Assembly: GCF_900102635.1 (NCBI RefSeq)
Contig: NZ_FMZQ01000002.1
Span: 370,632 to 434,631 of the forward strand
DNA: 64,000 nt
Direction of reading: 5' to 3'
Source of the DNA: Ectopseudomonas chengduensis
GTDB taxonomy: Bacteria > Pseudomonadota > Gammaproteobacteria > Pseudomonadales > Pseudomonadaceae
Position 1 is the first letter of the stretch, and the number at the start of each line of letters is the position of its first letter. The notes below the pieces were generated by a model, which did not search any database, was not told the DNA's origin, and saw only the letters and a list, made by a program, of their open reading frames with translations. The position numbers were made by a program, and so were the translations under genes. Positions 55,380 through 64,000 of this stretch are shown here, one piece after another.

Positions 55380-56552
55380 TTACTGCGCCTGGGATTGTGG
55401 AGCGTGCGCGTCGGCTGCCGCGGCAGCTTCCTCGCGCGGCACGACCTTGGCGCCGGGCTTGATGGCAGCCAGCGAGCTGGTGATCACCTTGTCGCCGGCC
55501 TCAAGGCCTTCGGCGATCAGCCAGCGTGAGCCGTGCATGGCGCCGGTGGTGACCTGGCGAACCTCGACAGTGTCGTCTTCGCCCAGCAGCATCACGCTGG
55601 CCTGGCCGTCGGCAGCACGCTGCACGGCGCGCTGCGGCACCAGGATGGCGTTCTGGTTCAGCCCCTGCGGCGTCAGCACGCGCACGTACATGCCGGGCAG
55701 CAGCACGCCTTGCGGGTTGTCGAAGCGGCCGCGCAGGGCGATCTGGCCGGTGCTGCGATCCACCGAGATATCGGTGAACAGCAGGGTGCCTTTGCTCTCG
55801 ATATCGGTGCCATCGACGCGCAGCGACAAGGGCTGATCGGCTGCACCGGCAACCTTGCCATCGGCGATGGCGGCGCGCAGACGCAGGGCATCGGCGGCCG
55901 GCTGGGTGAAGTCGGCGTAGACCGGGTCGAGCTGCTGAATGCGGGCGAGCAGGGTGGCTTCACCCTGGCCGACCAGTGCGCCTTCGGTCACCTGGGCGCG
56001 GCCAATGCGCCCGGCAATGGGCGCGCGCACTTCGGCGTAACCCAGGTCCAGGCGCGCGGTTTCCACGCTGGCTTGGGCCGAGCGCTTGTCGGCCTGGGCG
56101 CTTTGCAGGGCAGCCTTGGCCACATCGAAGTCCTGCTTGCTGACCGCATCGATCTTCACCAGTGGCTCGTAGCGCTTGACCGTGGCCTGCGCCTGGAACA
56201 GCTGCGCCTCGGCCCGGGCCAGTTCGCCCTGGGCACGGGACAGGGCGGCCTTGAACGGTGCTGGGTCGATCTGGAACAGCAGGTCGCCGGCCTTGACGTC
56301 GGCGCCTTCCTCGAAGGTGCGTTTGAGCACGATGCCGGCGACCCGGGCACGTACTTCGGCCACCCGCACCGGCTCGATACGGCCTGGCAGTTCGGCGATC
56401 ACGGTGAACGGCTCGGTCTTGACGGTCAGCACGTCGACCTCGCGCGGTGGCGCCTCACCCCATCCTTGCTCGCCTTTATCGCAGCCGGCCAGGCCGATTG
56501 CCGCCAGTAGAGCGACCACTGAAAAAACGTAACGTCCGCGAATTGTGCTCAT
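55380..56552 (-). CDS. RND efflux periplasmic adaptor (membrane-fusion protein)
   Basis: A 390-residue lipoprotein adaptor (lipobox IGLAGC). The lipoyl halves are RIEPVRVAEVRARVAGIVLKR and LGYAEVRAPIAGRIGR, the helical hairpin lies between, then the beta-barrel domain with GMYVRVLTPQGL. First gene of the leftward operon. Start ATG 56552; the promoter lies in the gap to tetR at 56725 and is overlapped by a palindromic operator. In-frame upstream starts would run through that operator. Confidence 0.9.
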   Translation of the reverse strand: MSTIRGRYVFSVVALLAAIGLAGCDKGEQGWGEAPPREVDVLTVKTEPFTVIAELPGRIEPVRVAEVRARVAGIVLKRTFEEGADVKAGDLLFQIDPAPFKAALSRAQGELARAEAQLFQAQATVKRYEPLVKIDAVSKQDFDVAKAALQSAQADKRSAQASVETARLDLGYAEVRAPIAGRIGRAQVTEGALVGQGEATLLARIQQLDPVYADFTQPAADALRLRAAIADGKVAGAADQPLSLRVDGTDIESKGTLLFTDISVDRSTGQIALRGRFDNPQGVLLPGMYVRVLTPQGLNQNAILVPQRAVQRAADGQASVMLLGEDDTVEVRQVTTGAMHGSRWLIAEGLEAGDKVITSSLAAIKPGAKVVPREEAAAAADAHAPQSQAQ

Positions 56553-56615
56553 GCCTGTCACCTGGAGTGAGATCCATTTTCCTTGAAAGGCGCGAATGAT
56601 CATGCTTTGGCTAAA

Positions 56616-56635
56616 ATGAGTCAATATTGACTCAT
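56616..56635. promoter_or_regulatory. Perfect 20-bp palindromic operator
   Basis: ATGAGTCAATATTGACTCAT is a perfect palindrome midway between the efflux adaptor gene and tetR. It contains TTGACT in both directions, which could be the -35 of both divergent promoters. It is the obvious binding site of the TetR protein. Confidence 0.85.
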
Positions 56636-56660
56636 ATGGATCTTCTGTGAGCAAAATTGT

Positions 56661-56688
56661 AAGTCCCCGTTGAGTCTGGGGACTTTTT
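56661..56688 (+). terminator. Leader terminator upstream of tetR
   Basis: AAGTCCCC-GTTGAGTCT-GGGGACTT followed by TTT on the + strand, between the palindrome and the tetR start. It may attenuate tetR transcription. Confidence 0.65.
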
Positions 56689-56724
56689 CTGCACAATGCG
56701 CGCTGCTCAAGCGGAGGGCCTTCG

Positions 56725-57276
56725 ATGTCCAATGATGAAAAACTGCTCAAGGCCCTGGCTGTTGCCATCGTCGATCGCCCGCGGGCGACGCTGAAAGATC
56801 TGGCCGAAGCCGCGGGTGTCAGCAAGGCCACCTTGCATCGTTTCTGTGGCACGCGTGACAGCCTGGTCGAGCGCCTGATGAATCACAGTCAGGCAGCGCT
56901 CAATCAGGTGATCGAGGACGCCGACCTGCAGGTCGCCGATGTGGCGCAGGCATTGCGCAACCTGATCGAGAATCACCTCAGGCACCGCGAGTTGCTGGTG
57001 TTCATGATCTTCCAGTACCGCCCGGACAGCCTCGACCCGAACAAGGACGGGGCGCGCTGGATCGCCTACACCGATGCATTGGACAGCTTCTTCCTGCGTG
57101 GCCAGCAGGAGGGCTACTTTCGCATCGACATTACCGCCGAGCTGCTGACCGAACTGTTCGTGTCGCTGATCTATGGCATGGTCGATGCCGAGCGCCGTGG
57201 CCGCGCCGCCAGTGCGCGTTCGCTGGCGGTGCTGGAGCAGTTCTTTCTCAAGGGCGCCGGCCAGCCGCGCGCCTGA
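56725..57276 (+). CDS. TetR-family repressor of the efflux operon
   Basis: A 183-residue TetR-type regulator with an N-terminal helix-turn-helix (TLKDLAEAAGVSKATLHRFCGTRDSLVERL) and an all-helical ligand domain ending FVSLIYGMVDAERRGRAASAR. Divergent from the MFP-RND-OMP operon, as is usual for the local repressor. Start ATG 56725 has GCGGAGGG upstream. The leader carries a terminator-like hairpin. Confidence 0.87.
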   Translation: MSNDEKLLKALAVAIVDRPRATLKDLAEAAGVSKATLHRFCGTRDSLVERLMNHSQAALNQVIEDADLQVADVAQALRNLIENHLRHRELLVFMIFQYRPDSLDPNKDGARWIAYTDALDSFFLRGQQEGYFRIDITAELLTELFVSLIYGMVDAERRGRAASARSLAVLEQFFLKGAGQPRA

Positions 57277-57303
57277 TGGCCAAGCCGCGTTGCCTGGCTG
57301 CTG

Positions 57304-58002
57304 TCACCAGGGCAAGGCCTGGCCGTCGTAGGCGTGGAAGCTGCCGCTGTGCTCGGGCCCCAGCGTATCGATCACCCGCAGCATTTCAGCGGCGGCTAAA
57401 TCGGCCGGACGCGCAGCGCTGGCACCGCGAAAGGGTTGCGACAGGGGAGAGATGACCGTGCCGGGATGCAGGCTGAGCAGCCGTGCCTTGGGCTTGCTGC
57501 GTGCCAGCTCGATGGCGGCGGTCTTGATCAGCATGTTCAGCGCCGCCTTGGACGCCCGGTAGGCGTACCAACCACCGAGGCGGTTGTCGCCGATGCTGCC
57601 GACCTTGGCCGACAGCATGGCCATGGCGCCCTGTTTGTCGAGCAGAGGCAGGAAGTGGTGCAGCACCAGAGCCGGCCCCAGCGCATTGACCTGAAATACG
57701 GCCTGCAAGGCATCTGCCTCGATGGCGGCCAGGCTTTTTTCTGGCGTGATGCCCGGGCGATGTAGCAGCCCGGCCGTGTGCAGGATCAACTGATACGGCC
57801 CTTCGTCCGCCAAGGCTGCTGCGGCTTCGGCGATGCTGGCGGGAGCTTCGAGATCGAGCGCCGGTGAGCTGCTACGGCTCAGCTCACGTACGCTGGCGCA
57901 GTTGGGGTCTGTGCGCAGCAACTGGCAGAAGGCCTGGCCGATGGTGCCGCTGGCGCCAATCACCAGCGCCTTGTAGCCATTGCCCAGGCTGTGCAGGGTC
58001 AT
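57304..58002 (-). CDS. Short-chain dehydrogenase/reductase
   Basis: A 232-residue Rossmann-fold oxidoreductase. Nucleotide motif GASGTIG at about 17-23; catalytic Ser in MLSAKVGSIGDN and YxxxK in YRASKAALNM. Of the CsgA-like SDR type; substrate unknown. ATG 58002 overlaps the DUF3833 stop (ATGA), so it is coupled. Last gene of the chalcone-isomerase-like/DUF3833/SDR operon. Confidence 0.83.
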   Translation of the reverse strand: MTLHSLGNGYKALVIGASGTIGQAFCQLLRTDPNCASVRELSRSSSPALDLEAPASIAEAAAALADEGPYQLILHTAGLLHRPGITPEKSLAAIEADALQAVFQVNALGPALVLHHFLPLLDKQGAMAMLSAKVGSIGDNRLGGWYAYRASKAALNMLIKTAAIELARSKPKARLLSLHPGTVISPLSQPFRGASAARPADLAAAEMLRVIDTLGPEHSGSFHAYDGQALPW

Positions 58003-58532
58003 GGCTGAGCGGCGCCACGGCGGAAGAACAGCGTGACCTGGCCGAGTTCGATACCGAACTTGCTCATGACCGAGCGGTTGATCAGGGTGTCGTCGTCCAT
58101 CAGGTACATCCAGTCGTCGAAGTAGACGACATAGGTGCTGTCACCCACCGGCAGGTTGAGGTGGTAACGCCAGCGCAGGGCGTTACCGGCCACGTCGCCT
58201 ATGGCTTCGCCGACCACGTCGTCAGCGGTGCCGATCCAGCGTCCCGTAACGTCGGGCGTCAGGGTCCAGACCCGGCGCTGGCGGGTGCCGTCGCTGTACA
58301 GGAAGCGCTCGTCGAGGATCAGCTTGTCGCCCTCGCGGCGGCTCTGGATATCGACATGAAAGCGCTTGATCACTTCGCCGGAGCGATCCTGGAACATGCC
58401 CCATGCCTGCACCGGCCCGGAGAAGTAGGTGGGCAGGTCCAGCACGGGTTTCTCGTTGGCGTAACGTTCGACCGGGACCTGGCCGCAGCTGATCAGCAGC
58501 AGGCTGCTCAGTACAATCAATAGGGCTTTCAT
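57999..58532 (-). CDS. DUF3833 lipoprotein
   Basis: A 177-residue lipoprotein with signal peptide ending LLISC (Cys 16). The body, VLDLPTYFSGPVQAWGMFQDRSGEVIKRF (landmarks YFSGPVQAWG and WTLTPDVTGRWIG), is the DUF3833 fold, lipocalin-like beta structure. Function unknown; I recall this gene near cyclopropane fatty acid synthase clusters. It starts eight bases after the chalcone-isomerase-like gene. Confidence 0.82.
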   Translation of the reverse strand: MKALLIVLSSLLLISCGQVPVERYANEKPVLDLPTYFSGPVQAWGMFQDRSGEVIKRFHVDIQSRREGDKLILDERFLYSDGTRQRRVWTLTPDVTGRWIGTADDVVGEAIGDVAGNALRWRYHLNLPVGDSTYVVYFDDWMYLMDDDTLINRSVMSKFGIELGQVTLFFRRGAAQP

Positions 58533-58540
58533 GCGATACC

Positions 58541-59086
58541 TCAGGGGTTGAGACCGAGCAATGCCGCGCGCAGCTTCGGACTGCGGGTCTGCGGATCGAG
58601 CCAGATGGAGAAGAAGGCGCGGGCGAACTCTTGATCGTCGATGACGTGCTGCAGTTTGCCGTCGACATAGAAGCGACAGCCCTCGCCGGGCAGGAATACG
58701 CCGGTGATGCGCGTGCCATCCTTCACGTCGACGAACGCCCGGCTCATCTGCTGCGTCCACTCGGCCTGCTGTTCGCGGTCGAGGGGTTGGCCGTTGATCC
58801 GGCGTATTTCGTCGAGGCTGGTATCGACCAGGGTTTCCCGGCTGATGGTGCGTCGGTAGGTCAGCTCCAGAGCGAAGGGCTGGGAGAAATCCACCTGCTG
58901 CACCGGGCTCCATAGCTTGGCGTTGTAGACCGAGAAACCGAACCAGCTGAAATCACCGCTGCCGACCAGGTTGGCCTGAGGCAATTGCTCACGCCAACCA
59001 GCCTGGCTATTGGCGTGTGCCACGCTGCAGGCGAGCATCAGCGTCAGCAGCAGGGTCGAACAGAGACGCGACGTCCGGGTGGCCAT
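58541..59086 (-). CDS. Chalcone-isomerase-like periplasmic protein
   Basis: A 181-residue protein with a signal peptide (about 1-26) and the bacterial chalcone-isomerase-like fold: LVGSGDFSWFGFSVYNAKLW, FALELTYRRTISRETLVDTSLDEI and ISIW-type end FFSIWLDPQTRSPKLR. Bacterial members are not known to make flavonoids; they may bind fatty acids. ATG 59086 is preceded by AAGGAGGG; a start at 59101 is possible. First gene of a three-gene leftward operon. Confidence 0.82.
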   Translation of the reverse strand: MATRTSRLCSTLLLTLMLACSVAHANSQAGWREQLPQANLVGSGDFSWFGFSVYNAKLWSPVQQVDFSQPFALELTYRRTISRETLVDTSLDEIRRINGQPLDREQQAEWTQQMSRAFVDVKDGTRITGVFLPGEGCRFYVDGKLQHVIDDQEFARAFFSIWLDPQTRSPKLRAALLGLNP

Positions 59087-59145
59087 GATCCCTCCTTGCA
59101 CAGTGGGTATTCACTGCGGCCAGACACTGGCCGCGAGTACTTAAT

Positions 59146-59190
59146 AAAAAAATCCGACAACCAAAAAGGGGAGAGGTGGGTTGTCGGATT
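59146..59190 (-). terminator. Rho-independent terminator of the acyl-CoA dehydrogenase
   Basis: On the minus strand AATCCGACAACC and GGTTGTCGGATT enclose 16 bases and are followed by seven Ts. It lies 27 bases after the dehydrogenase stop. Confidence 0.85.
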
Positions 59191-59216
59191 GCGCAGCTTG
59201 TCAGTGCCGTCTGCAA

Positions 59217-60995
59217 TCAGGCGGCGAACTCCTCGTCGGTGAAGGCCATCAGCGTCGCCTTGCCTGCCTTGATCTCGCTGAGCAGAGCGTCGGTTTCTGG
59301 CAGGATGCGGGCCATGAAGAAATCGGCGGACTTGATCTTGGCCGCATAGAAATGGGTTTCCGAACTGCCGGCATCGAGTTTGCGCTGGGCCAACTGGGCT
59401 TGTTGCGACCACAACCAGGCCAGGCTGGTCAGGCCGAACAGGCGCAGATAGGGCGTCGCCGCTGCAGCCGCCTGCTCCGGGTCCTTGCTACCCTCGCTGG
59501 CCAGCCACAGGGTGGCCTGCTGCAGTTGCTTCAATGCCTGGGTCACTGCAGTGGCATGCGGGGCATCGGCATTGTTCTTGAGCCAGCCTTCGACCAGAGC
59601 GAAATAGGCGCGTACGGCGCGACCGCCTCCGAGTGCGAGCTTGCGGCCCACCAGATCCAGCGCCTGGATGCCGTTGGTGCCTTCGTAGATGCGGGTGATG
59701 CGGCTGTCGCGCACCAGTTGTTCGATCCCCCAGTCTTCGGTGAAGCCCGAGCCGCCAAGCACCTGCAGGCCTTCGTTGGCGCAGGTGAAGCCTTCATCGG
59801 TGAGGAAGGCCTTCACCACCGGTGTGAGCAATTGCACCAGATCGTCGGCGCGGCTGCGCGTTTCGGCATCTTCGGCGCCGTGGGCGATGTCCTGCTGCAG
59901 GCCGGCGAAGTAGGCGAGGGCGCGGCAACCTTCGATCATCACCTTCTGCCGCAGCAGCATGCGCCGTACATCCGGGTGCACCATGATCGGGTCGGCCGGT
60001 TTGTCGGCGGCCTTCGGCCCGGAGATGGAGCGGCTCTGCAGGCGTTCGCGAGCGAAGCCCAGGGCGATCTGGTAGGCGCTTTCGGCCACACCCAGGCCCT
60101 GCATGCCGACCATCAGACGCGCCGAGTTCATCATGGTGAACATGCAGCTCAGGCCCTTGTTCGGCTCGCCGATCAGCCAGCCCTTGGCGCCTTCGAAATT
60201 CATCACGCAGGTGGCCGAGCCCTTGATGCCCATCTTGTGCTCGAGGCCGCCACAGAAGGCCGAGTTGCGGCTGCCGTCCTCCAGTACCTTGGGCACCAGG
60301 AACAGGGAGATACCTTTGACGCTGTCCGGTGCGTCCGGCAGCTTGGCCAGCACCAGGTGGACGATGTTGTCGACCAGATCGTGCTCACCGCCGGTGATCC
60401 AGATCTTGGTGCCGGTGATGGCGTAGCTGCCGTCGGCCTGCGGCACGGCGCGGGTGCGGATCAGGCCGAGATCGGTACCGCATTGCGGTTCGGTCAGGCA
60501 CATGGTGCCGGTCCACTCGCCGCTGATCAGGCGCGGCAGGTAGGTCTCCTGCTGTTCGGGCGTGCCGTGACTGGTCAGGGCGTTGATGGCGCCGTGGGTC
60601 AGGCCGGGGTACATGCCGAGCGACAGGTTGGCCGAGCAGGTCATCTCCTCCACCAGCATGTTCAGTACATGGGGCAGGCCCTGGCCGCCGAACCGAGGCG
60701 TGCAGGCCAGCGCTGTCCAGCCGCCTTCGGCGAACTGCTGATAGGCAGCCTTGAAACCGTCGGGGGTGCGCACGCTGCAGGTCTGCGGGTCGTACTGGCA
60801 ACCCTGTTTGTCACCGGGCCCATTGAGGGGGGCGAGTACGTTCTCGGCCAGCTTGGCCGCTTCTTCGAGAATTGCGCCGCCGAGGTCGGCAGTTAACTCA
60901 CGCTGTTCGGGCAGCGTTTGCAGCAGGGTATAGGCGTCGAGCAATTCTTCGAACACAAAGCGCATGTCACGCAGCGGAGCACGGTAGGACGGCAT
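59217..60995 (-). CDS. Acyl-CoA dehydrogenase (large, C-terminal-extended type)
   Basis: A 592-residue FAD enzyme of the long acyl-CoA dehydrogenase group (DmdC-like layout). Motifs MCLTEPQCGTDLGLIRT, IWITGGEHDL, and RITRIYEGTNGIQALDLVGRK, with the catalytic Glu in YEGT. The C-terminal extra domain of about 120 residues is characteristic. Substrate unknown; medium- to long-chain fatty acyl-CoA or 3-methylthiopropionyl-CoA are possible. An inverted repeat CTGTACA-N11-TGTACAG lies 17 bases upstream of the start. Confidence 0.87.
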   Translation of the reverse strand: MPSYRAPLRDMRFVFEELLDAYTLLQTLPEQRELTADLGGAILEEAAKLAENVLAPLNGPGDKQGCQYDPQTCSVRTPDGFKAAYQQFAEGGWTALACTPRFGGQGLPHVLNMLVEEMTCSANLSLGMYPGLTHGAINALTSHGTPEQQETYLPRLISGEWTGTMCLTEPQCGTDLGLIRTRAVPQADGSYAITGTKIWITGGEHDLVDNIVHLVLAKLPDAPDSVKGISLFLVPKVLEDGSRNSAFCGGLEHKMGIKGSATCVMNFEGAKGWLIGEPNKGLSCMFTMMNSARLMVGMQGLGVAESAYQIALGFARERLQSRSISGPKAADKPADPIMVHPDVRRMLLRQKVMIEGCRALAYFAGLQQDIAHGAEDAETRSRADDLVQLLTPVVKAFLTDEGFTCANEGLQVLGGSGFTEDWGIEQLVRDSRITRIYEGTNGIQALDLVGRKLALGGGRAVRAYFALVEGWLKNNADAPHATAVTQALKQLQQATLWLASEGSKDPEQAAAAATPYLRLFGLTSLAWLWSQQAQLAQRKLDAGSSETHFYAAKIKSADFFMARILPETDALLSEIKAGKATLMAFTDEEFAA

Positions 60996-61011
60996 GTCGA
61001 TTTACCCAAAG

Positions 61012-61036
61012 CTGTACAATATTTATTTATGTACAG
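61012..61036. promoter_or_regulatory. Inverted repeat CTGTACA-N11-TGTACAG
   Basis: Seven-base arms around an AT-rich spacer immediately upstream of the acyl-CoA dehydrogenase. It shares arms with the repeat at 43172-43197, suggesting one regulator for both. Confidence 0.55.
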
Positions 61037-61274
61037 TTTTTGTATAGCCGTTTGCCCTTCTTTGCAAGCCCTTTCGTGCACGTTCGTGCAGTGGCTGCCG
61101 AGTCACGCCGGCGCTTGTGCAGGCTGTACAGGTTTTGCCGGCCCTGAAACGGCAACGCCCGACAGGTCAGAGACGCTGTCGGGCATATGCATCACGGGTG
61201 CGAACATCAGGGCAGGGGGTGGCCCTGATGTTCGACAAGGGCGCTAACGTGGCTGCGTGAGGCAGCGCAAAGCT

Positions 61275-61972
61275 TCAAGGCCACTGCATCTCGCCCTTGA
61301 GTACCTTGGCGCTCAGCTCCAGGCTGCTGTCATCCTGCAGCCCAGGAAAGCGTGCCTTCATCGCCGTGATCAGCGCCTGGGCATCCTTGGCTTTCGGCAG
61401 TTCCTGCTCCAGAGCCAGCAGGTAGTCGCGGGTGAAGCGCAGGTCGGCCAGATCCATCGCCGGCTCGCCCAGGTAGTGGCCTGGCACCAGGATGGCCGGT
61501 TGCAGGGCTTCGAGTTCATCCAGCGACTTGAGCCAGCGTTGCCGGGCCTCGACGCTCTGCGCGTCAGCCACCCAGAGGTGGATGTTGGCGCTGGTCAGCA
61601 CGCCGCCGACCACGGCCTTGATGCCGGGAATCCACAAGCTGGTGTGCTGCGGGTCATGCCCGACCACCTCGATGCGCTGGCCTTCCAGCTGCAGCTGATT
61701 GCCCTGCAGGGCTTCGGGTACAACGGTGCGGGAAGGCGCGCTGTCCTTGAGAATCGGCCCCCAGTAAGCCAGCTTGGGCGCGCGGGTCTTCTCGATATAG
61801 GCGACGGTGGCCGGCGTGGCCAGCACCTTGGCTTCGGGGTAGGCGCGGGTCAGAACGTCGAGGCCGAAGTAGAAGTCCGGGTCGCCATGGCTGATGAAGA
61901 TGGTGGTCAGGCGCTTGCCGCTGGCGCGGATACGTTCGACCAGTTCCTGCGCCTCATCGTTGGAGAACTGCG
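61275..61972 (-). pseudogene. Metallo-beta-lactamase-fold protein, 5' end cut by IS66-like element
   Basis: About 232 residues of an MBL-fold hydrolase remain, beginning abruptly at QFSNDEAQELVERIRASGK. The metal region reads TIFISHGDPDFYFGLDVL (HxDxD variant), then VVGHDPQHTSLWIP and LVPGHYLGEP. The N-terminal part, likely with a signal peptide and first strands, is missing: the reading frame runs into the insertion-sequence end at 61973. The rest should lie beyond the window. The ATG that could start the remnant is within the IS end and is not native. Confidence 0.85.
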
Positions 61973-62055
61973 GTATGCGCTCCATAGACCCCATCTTCAA
62001 CTGACCTCTCCGTATCCCGGATGCTGGGCTCCCTATTTTCCCGTGGAGTTCCGTC

Positions 62056-62415
62056 ATGATGCGTCCCGACGCCAAAGTGCAGAAGGTCTATCTCTACCCA
62101 AAGCCCGTCGACTTCCGCAAATCCATCAATGGACTGGCCGCGCTGGTCGAGCTGGACATCAAGGTGGAGGTGTTCAACCCGGTGCTGTTCGTGTTCCTCA
62201 ATCGCACCCGCAGTCAGGTCAAGATTCTCTACTGGGAGCGCAATGGCTTCTGCCTGTGGCTCAAGCGACTGGAAGCTGAGCGTTTCAAGACCAAACCCGA
62301 TGCGGGTGACGAAGCCATCGAACTGACGGTCGACGAGCTGAACTGGCTGCTCGACGGTATCGACCTGTGGCGTAACCGTCCGCATCAGGTTCTGACGCCG
62401 CGTTACGTGGCCTGA
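62056..62415 (+). CDS. tnpB: IS66-family accessory protein TnpB
   Basis: A 119-residue IS66 Orf2 protein: VYLYPKPVDFRKSINGLAALVE, LFVFLNRTRSQVKILYWERNGFCLWLKRLE (landmarks VDFRKSINGL and LYWERNGFCLW) are the standard motifs. It is needed for IS66 transposition but its biochemical role is unclear. An ATG at 62059 is an alternative start. tnpC begins 19 bases after its stop. Confidence 0.93.
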   Translation: MMRPDAKVQKVYLYPKPVDFRKSINGLAALVELDIKVEVFNPVLFVFLNRTRSQVKILYWERNGFCLWLKRLEAERFKTKPDAGDEAIELTVDELNWLLDGIDLWRNRPHQVLTPRYVA

Positions 62416-62434
62416 GCCGGTATAATCCGGCGCC

Positions 62435-63955
62435 ATGAAATTTGGCGCCGACAACCTTCCCGACGATCCCGTCCTGCTCAAGCAGATGCTGCTGTTGGCT
62501 CAGGGAAAGGTGGCGCAACTCCAGGAACAAGTCGCCTTGCTGCGCCACAAGCTGTTCTCGCCCAAGTCCGAGCGCAGCCCTGAAGATGCCGACTCGCCGC
62601 AGTTGGCCATGTTCAACGAGGTCGAAGAGCTGATCGAAGCGCCGGCCGCCGAGCCAGTCGAAGCCGAAGAAGTCGTTGCGCCGGTCAAGCGCCGTGGCAA
62701 ACGCAAGCCGCTGCCGGCCAACCTGCCGCGTATGGAGGTCATCCATGAGCTGCCCGAGCATGAGCTGACCTGCGCCTGCGGTGCCTGCAAGCAGGTGATC
62801 GGCGAGGAGACCAGCGAGCAGCTGGAGATCATCCCGATGCAGGTGCGGGTCATCCGCCACATCCGCAAGACCTATGCCTGCAAGGCCTGTGAAACCGCGC
62901 CGGTCACCGCCGACAAGCCGGCACAACTGATCGAGAAGAGCCTGGCCAGCCCCAGCGTGCTGGCGATGCTGCTGACCACCAAGTACGCCGACGGCATCCC
63001 GCTGTACCGCTTCGAAAAGATGCTCAGCCGCCACGGCGTCGACATCCCACGCCAGACCCTGGCGCGTTGGGTGATCCAAAGTGGCGAGCAACTGCAACCG
63101 CTGCTCAACCTGATGCGCGACAAACTGTTCGAATACCCCGTGCTGCACTGCGACGAAACGCGCTTACAGGTGCTGCATGAACCGGGGCGCGACCCCTCGG
63201 CACAATCCTGGATGTGGGTGCAAAGCGGTGGGCCGCCGGACAAGCCGGTGATCCTTTTCGACTACACAGCCAGCCGCGCGCAGGAGGTGCCGCTACGCCT
63301 GCTCGATGGCTACCGCGGCTACCTGATGACCGACGACTACGCCGGCTACAACGCCGTGGCTGCACGCGACGGCATCGAACGCCTGGGCTGCTGGGCGCAT
63401 GCGCGACGCAAGTTCGTCGAAGCCCAAAAGGTGCAGCCCAAGGGCAAGACTGGGCGTGCCGACGTGGCGCTGAGCCTGATCAACAAGCTCTACAGCATCG
63501 AGCGTGACCTGAAGGACGCTGACCATAACGAACGCCTCGACGTCCGCCAGCAACGCAGCCAGCCCCTGATCGACCAACTCAAGGCCTGGCTGGACAAAAC
63601 CCAGCCGCAGGTCGCTGGGCAGACGGCCCTGGGCAAGGCGGTGAACTACTTGGCCAGAAACTGGAGCAGGCTGGTGCGCTACATCGAAGGCGGGCATCTA
63701 CCGATCGACAACAACCGCGCCGAGAACGCCATCCGTCCCTTCGTCATCGGCCGCAAGAACTGGCTGTTCAGCGACACGCCCAAGGGTGCCACGGCCAGCG
63801 CGCAGATCTACAGCCTGATCGAAACTGCCAAAGCCAACGGGCAAGAGCCTTACGCCTGGTTGCGCCACATCCTTGAACGCCTGCCGACCGCCAGTAGCGT
63901 CGAGGATTACGAAGCGCTGCTGCCGTGGAGTTGCTCGCCAGCGAGCGCATCCTGA
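62435..63955 (+). CDS. tnpC: IS66-family transposase TnpC
   Basis: A 506-residue DDE transposase, apparently intact. An N-terminal coiled coil ([20 protein letters not shown]) is followed by a zinc-finger region ([12 protein letters not shown] and YACKACE), then the DDE domain: [10 protein letters not shown] (first Asp), [12 protein letters not shown] (second Asp) and [18 protein letters not shown] (Glu). Cuts and joins the ends at 61973 and about 64000. Confidence 0.95.
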   Translation: MKFGADNLPDDPVLLKQMLLLAQGKVAQLQEQVALLRHKLFSPKSERSPEDADSPQLAMFNEVEELIEAPAAEPVEAEEVVAPVKRRGKRKPLPANLPRMEVIHELPEHELTCACGACKQVIGEETSEQLEIIPMQVRVIRHIRKTYACKACETAPVTADKPAQLIEKSLASPSVLAMLLTTKYADGIPLYRFEKMLSRHGVDIPRQTLARWVIQSGEQLQPLLNLMRDKLFEYPVLHCDETRLQVLHEPGRDPSAQSWMWVQSGGPPDKPVILFDYTASRAQEVPLRLLDGYRGYLMTDDYAGYNAVAARDGIERLGCWAHARRKFVEAQKVQPKGKTGRADVALSLINKLYSIERDLKDADHNERLDVRQQRSQPLIDQLKAWLDKTQPQVAGQTALGKAVNYLARNWSRLVRYIEGGHLPIDNNRAENAIRPFVIGRKNWLFSDTPKGATASAQIYSLIETAKANGQEPYAWLRHILERLPTASSVEDYEALLPWSCSPASAS

Positions 63956-64000
63956 CAGACCCGCCACATCAGCAGTAGGTGGGGTTTATGGAGCAGTTAC

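Larger units (their letters stand above)
61973..64000. mobile_element. IS66-family insertion sequence (tnpB-tnpC type)
   Basis: Left end GTATGCGCTCCATAGACCCC and right end (inverted) GTAACTGCTCCATAAACCCC match in 19 of the 24 terminal bases compared. The element is about 2.03 kb and its right end falls at or about the last base of the window. It contains tnpB and tnpC but no tnpA; only 60 bases separate the left repeat region from tnpB. GAACTGCG at 61965-61972 should be the 8-bp target duplication. Confidence 0.88.

Overview
The window looks like chromosomal DNA of a Pseudomonas. The main evidence is gene order: hexR/zwf-pgl-eda, phhA-phhB-phhC/phhR, and an itaconate-degradation block followed by a TRAP transporter and acsA, which from memory matches the P. 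aeruginosa PA0870-PA0887 region. Base composition is uniformly GC-rich. A fused glucosylglycerol-phosphate phosphatase/synthase (ggpPS) points to a salt-tolerant lineage such as the mendocina/pseudoalcaligenes/oleovorans group; this is inference from recall. No tRNA, rRNA, CRISPR array or prophage was seen.

Layout. 0.1-8.3 kb: an RstA/RstB-like two-component system, phosphopantetheinyl transferase pcpS, an MFS-acyltransferase fusion, a guanidinium exporter under a guanidine-II riboswitch, a BASS-type symporter, and hexR. 8.5-11.4 kb: the zwf-pgl-eda Entner-Doudoroff operon, with a HexR operator in the divergent gap. 11.5-20.6 kb: an McpS-type chemoreceptor, a REP-flanked RAYT transposase, YciI and VOC proteins, ggpPS, an MFS transporter and a DUF2254 protein. 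20.6-25.3 kb: phenylalanine/tyrosine catabolism (phhABC and phhR). 25.4-26.0 kb: a nucleoside deaminase.

26.2-43.1 kb is the most interesting part. It holds an itaconate module (LysR, hydratase, acyl-CoA dehydrogenase, MmgE/PrpD, CoA-transferase, citramalyl-CoA lyase and a solitary TRAP binding protein). Directly after it comes a second, apparently inserted module: a CoA-transferase and an HMG-CoA-lyase-fold lyase, divergent from a paralogous LysR gene and a complete dctPQM transporter. I propose that the second module handles (R)-citramalate or a related branched C5/C6 acid, complementing the (S)-citramalyl-CoA route of the first. Both would yield acetyl-CoA and pyruvate. acsA follows.

43-64 kb: a CHASE3 chemoreceptor and an EAL phosphodiesterase, mlaA with a small coupled ORF, a second two-component system, a TetR-controlled RND efflux operon with a perfect palindromic operator, a chalcone-isomerase-like/DUF3833/SDR operon, and an acyl-CoA dehydrogenase. 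The window ends in an IS66-like element (tnpB and tnpC, no tnpA) that has split a metallo-beta-lactamase-fold gene. Gaps between genes are crowded with several families of palindromic repeats, including REPs tied to the RAYT and a four-copy MITE-like family.
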